This document shows, piece by piece, positions 60,484 to 64,000 of a stretch of DNA of 64,000 bases. The DNA is from Tillus elongatus (lineage: Eukaryota > Arthropoda > Insecta > Coleoptera > Cleridae), in the NCBI GenBank assembly GCA_964006375.1, contig OZ023265.1, positions 164,450,118-164,514,117 of the forward strand, in the 5' to 3' direction. The notes below the pieces were generated by a model that made no database searches, had not been told where the DNA came from, and saw nothing but the letters and a program-made list of their open reading frames with translations. The position numbers were made by a program, and so were the translations under genes. Numbering within the stretch: the stretch's first letter is position 1; each line of letters starts with the position of its first letter.

Positions 60484-63400
60484 TTACTGCGAAGGTAAAG
60501 GGCACAGCTTGGTCATAGGACGATCTAAAATACTTGTGCTTGTTCGTACTTGAGCGACACGGGCAACGCCATCACGACCCGGATAGAGTTTCAATATGCG
60601 CCCTAACTTCCACACAAGCGGAGACACTGTCTCATCTTTGATGACAACGAGAGTACCAATCGAAGGAGCTTCTTGGGGGGTAGACCACTTATTGCGCTGC
60701 TGCAAGGTGTGCAAATATTCACTTTTCCAGCGTTTCCAAAAATCTTGATGCATTCTGGAAACAAGTTGCCAACGAGAAAGTCTGGTAAGTTTGACATCAG
60801 TCACGTCTGGGTCAGGTGGGGCACAAAGAGGCTCCATGGTCAAGAAGTGCGCAGGGGAAAGCGATGTCATGTCATTGGGGTCTGTACTAAGACTACAGAG
60901 CGGTCGGGAATTAAGAACTGCTTCAATCTGTGCCAGAACAGTGGTCAGTTCCTCGAATGTCAGAACCTGTGTGCCAACAACACGACGCAAGTGAGTTTTA
61001 ATGGAACGAACCCCTGCTTCCCACAGTCCTCGAAAGTGCGGCGCTGATGGGGGATTCCAATGCCACTCAATTGACAAGGAATCAGTCACCTGATGTGCGT
61101 ATGAAACCAACAATCGGTTGGCCCCGACAAAATTAGTGCCGCAGTCACTGTAGACATTGTCACAACGACCTCTTCGAGCCACAAAGCGCCGAAAAGCAGC
61201 AAGAAAAGCCTCCGAGGTGAGGTCTGATACCGATTCAATATGCACAGCCTTTGTGGTCATGCAAACAAAAATACACACATATGCCTTCGCACTTCTGACA
61301 CCACGATATCTTCCCTGGGTAACGAGAAATGGACCGGCAAAATCAATTCCAGTGTGAGAGAATGGTTTCAGCTGAGAAACTCTTACTGGAGGAAGATCCC
61401 CCATTACAGGTGTCAAAGTTACCGGGCGAACACGGAAACAACGATAACATTGCCCAAGCACACTATTAATTGCCCGGCGGGCCGGAAGAATCCAAAAATT
61501 TTGTGACAACAAATACTGCAAGGTACGAGGTCCAGGATGTAAGTGTTTCTGATGGACACTACGAATCACCAAGTCAGTGAGCAAGTGTGAACGTGGCAGA
61601 AGCATGGGATGCTTTGCATCAAACGACAAGTCCGAGCATCTAAGTCTACCGCCCACCCTGAGAACACCATCCCTATCCACAAATGGGGCCAGCCTACGGA
61701 TAGACTTTACACAAGGTCGACCATGCTCAATGTCACGCATTTCCCTCTCAAACGCCAACCTTTGTACTGCTTTAACAAGAAAAGTCAGTGCAGTGTAAAG
61801 CTCCGCCTCACTCAATGCGCCCGAAATTCTGTCCTTCCGGGGTAATTTCAGATTTTTGACAAACCTCATACTGTAAGCAATGATACCTTGAATTTTCCTC
61901 AGCGAAGAATACCCTTCTAACAAATTCAGCGGCCAATCACACGAAACAACCTTTGTCATGCACACAACTTGCCTCTGCTCCGACATCATGACATCAGATT
62001 CTTCACCTAAAGATTCTGCGCTAATTCATGTATCGGATGGTTCGGACAAGAAAGCCGGACCCGTCCACCATAGCGGGTGATTGAGAAGCTCATTAGGAGT
62101 AAGTCCGCGCGATGCACAATCTGCAGGGTTGATTAACCCCGAAACATGTGACCAGCAACCAGGGGGTACCTTTTCTTGTATGAGCGCCACTCTATTGGCC
62201 ACAAACGTTTTCCATCGATGGGGAGATGACTTAATCCACTGAATGGCAACTGTGGAATCAGACCAGCAAAATATATTATCAATAGAAATAGTCTTTCGGT
62301 ATGTAACCTGAACGAACTCCATCAACTCTGCTAACAAGGCTGCTGCACAAAGCTCCAATCGGGGTACTGATACTTTTTTTAGTGGGGAGACACGAGACTT
62401 AGCACACAAGAGAGATATATTTATGGCTCCGCTGGCGGATACAACACGAAGATAAATTACGGCCCCATAACCAAGCTCAGACGCATCCGAGAATCCATGC
62501 AATGTAGAAGAAGTAGTACCTTCAGCAGACACATACCGCGGAATTGACAACGATGACAAACCAGAAAGTTGCGATTTGTATGTGTCCCACCTGGATTCGA
62601 CTTCTAGTGGTGATTTTTCATCCCACGAAATGCCTAGCTGCCACAGGAACTGCATCAGCTGCTTCGCAGAGAGGGTGAGGGGAGACAAGAAACCCAAAGG
62701 ATCAAATATTCTAGCAAGCTCTGACAGTATGTTACGCTTGGTGCATTTGCGTTCAATTGGATGTACCTTGTACGAGAAGCAGTCAGTCATTGGACACCAC
62801 TGTAGTCCTAAAATCTTGACAGACACTAAGTCATCAGAGTCGAAACACAGAGATTGCTGATGACTACTGGGGAGAGACGGAAGAAATTCGGGATCATTGC
62901 TTGCCCATTTTCGCAACTCAAATCCAGCCTCTCCGAGCATTCCTATCAGTTGAGATTTCACTTCAATTGCAGAATTGGAATCTGGCACACTAGTTACTAT
63001 GTCATCCACGTACGTGTCAGACCTTATGACGTCTGCTGCAAGAGGATATTTACCACCTAAATCTGTTGCCACCTGTAAGAGGGTCCTAATGGCAAGATAG
63101 GGGCTAGAAGCAACACCAAAGGACACTGTATTGAGTCTGAACTCTTGCACTGGCTCAGAATTGGAAAACCGCCAAAGAATGCGCTGGAAGTCCCTATGCT
63201 CCTCTGCCACCAATACTTGCAGAAACATTTGCTTAATGTCTGCAGTAAAGGCGACTCGATGAGCCCGAAAATTCAACAGGACTGTCACAATATCCTGCTG
63301 CAACTTGGGTCCAACCAATAGGGTGTTGTTGAGCGAGACGCCATTTGAGGTCTTAGCACTGGCGTCGAACACCACCCGTAACTTTGTAGTGGTACTTTCG

Positions 63401-64000
63401 GGTTTCAAGATACAATGATGAGGGATGTAGTAGACGGCACTAGGATGTGATACCTTACACGACACAGGAGACATGTGCCCATCGCTCAGATACTCACGCA
63501 TGAAAGCCACATACTCTCTACGGATATCTGACTCTTTGGACAATCGTCTCTCTAGAGCATGAAGCCGTCTCAATGCCATGGAATGTGACTCACCCAGATC
63601 TGGCATCCCATCACGAAATGGCAGGCCCACGACATATCTACCATTAGAGTCACGTGAATGAGTGTCCTGGAAGATCTTCTCACACAGGGCATCTTCCGGA
63701 CTCGCTAATGTGCACTGAGGCACTTGCTCCAATTCCCAAAATTGTCTGAGAGTTTTGTCCAGAGAAACATCGACCGACGTACAAAAGGAATCAACCACTA
63801 AATTCGATTGGGCTGGTACACTACCCAAGATTACCCAACCAAACACTGTATTGATAGCAGTAGGTTCCTGATCCTTACCCTTTCTAAGTCCCGGTAACAA
63901 TGCCATTGCATATATATCAGCACCCAATAAAATATCAATGTCCCCTGGCTGACCAAAAGTATCATCCGCTAAAGCAAGGTCTTTGATATGATTCCAGACA
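60484..64000 (-). pseudogene. BEL/Pao pol: protease end, RT, RNase H, integrase (one in-frame TGA)
   Basis: A single frame from the right edge to 60484, interrupted once by TGA at 62026-62028. Upstream part (from 64000): the IDILLGADIY motif closing the aspartic protease region, then RT with FTADIKQMFL (catalytic Asp) and TYVDDIVTS (YVDD box), and RNase H with GFSDASELGYG, VPRLELCAA and CWSDSTVA. Downstream part (to 60484): a zinc-binding H2C2 region (HQKHLH ... CYRC), integrase core with GIDFAGPF, SDCGTNF and GLWEAGVRS supplying D, D and E, then the DUF5641-type C-terminal domain typical of BEL/Pao. The TGA lies between RNase H and integrase and could come from CGA by one C-to-T change. Readthrough cannot be excluded but is the less likely reading. 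Confidence 0.92.

Noticed and set aside
60673..63060. Plus-strand ORFs opposite the BEL/Pao pol gene
   Set aside because: Antisense shadows of pol; no domains.

Overview
This window reads as a repeat-saturated intergenic or intronic stretch of an arthropod nuclear genome, most likely an insect. The clues are BEL/Pao, I-like, R1/LOA-like and CR1/Jockey-like retroelements, a Penelope-like GIY-YIG fragment, tRNA-derived SINEs with poly(A) tails and target-site duplications, several TA-flanked Tc1/mariner-type transposons, a candidate GT-AG intron, and very low GC content. The species cannot be named from sequence alone. I found no convincing host protein-coding gene. Every recognisable coding region belongs to a mobile element.

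Backbone: about 25 copies of one composite interspersed repeat (called here the hairpin-TA repeat) run through the window in both orientations. A full unit has a ~300-bp module bounded by the palindromic end GGACGCAGCAAGTGCGTTAT, a long AT-rich middle, a (TA)n tract of roughly 60-140 bp, a conserved segment containing CCCCTAGAACCCATATCC, and a terminal hairpin (TTAGTGAATTTT / AAAATTCACTAA). At least 25 long (TA)n tracts are present, most of them inside this repeat.

Nested layers: (i) 0.15-2.6 kb, an intact transposon with ~445-bp inverted repeats and a 359-codon transposase. (ii) 8.5-10.8 kb, a decayed relative, with a truncated second copy at 55.8-57.0 kb. (iii) 24.1-25.9 kb, a more distant broken relative. 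(iv) 38.6-41.2 kb, a further relative with 463-bp inverted repeats whose transposase appears to carry a 147-bp intron; spliced, it encodes exactly 359 aa. All share a catalytic D-D-(36)-D pattern where it can be read.

Other elements: Tc1-like relic (12.0-12.5 kb), I-like LINE 3' end (17.2-19.0 kb), CR1/Jockey-like and R1-like LINE fragments joined head to head (21.7-23.4 kb), mariner relic plus Penelope-like end with a hammerhead-like hairpin (42.8-43.7 kb), R1/LOA-like LINE with three nonsense codons (44.1-46.4 kb), a hAT-type element with a perfect 8-bp duplication that contains a 1.4-kb palindrome (46.8-49.4 kb), two tRNA-derived SINEs (5.4 and 51.3 kb), a 250-bp retroposon with a 13-bp duplication (58.1 kb), and a BEL/Pao LTR retrotransposon running off the right edge (59.9-64.0 kb, minus strand).

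The single-copy-looking stretches between them hold no ORF I can support. Element boundaries marked approximate were judged by eye against other copies within this window.
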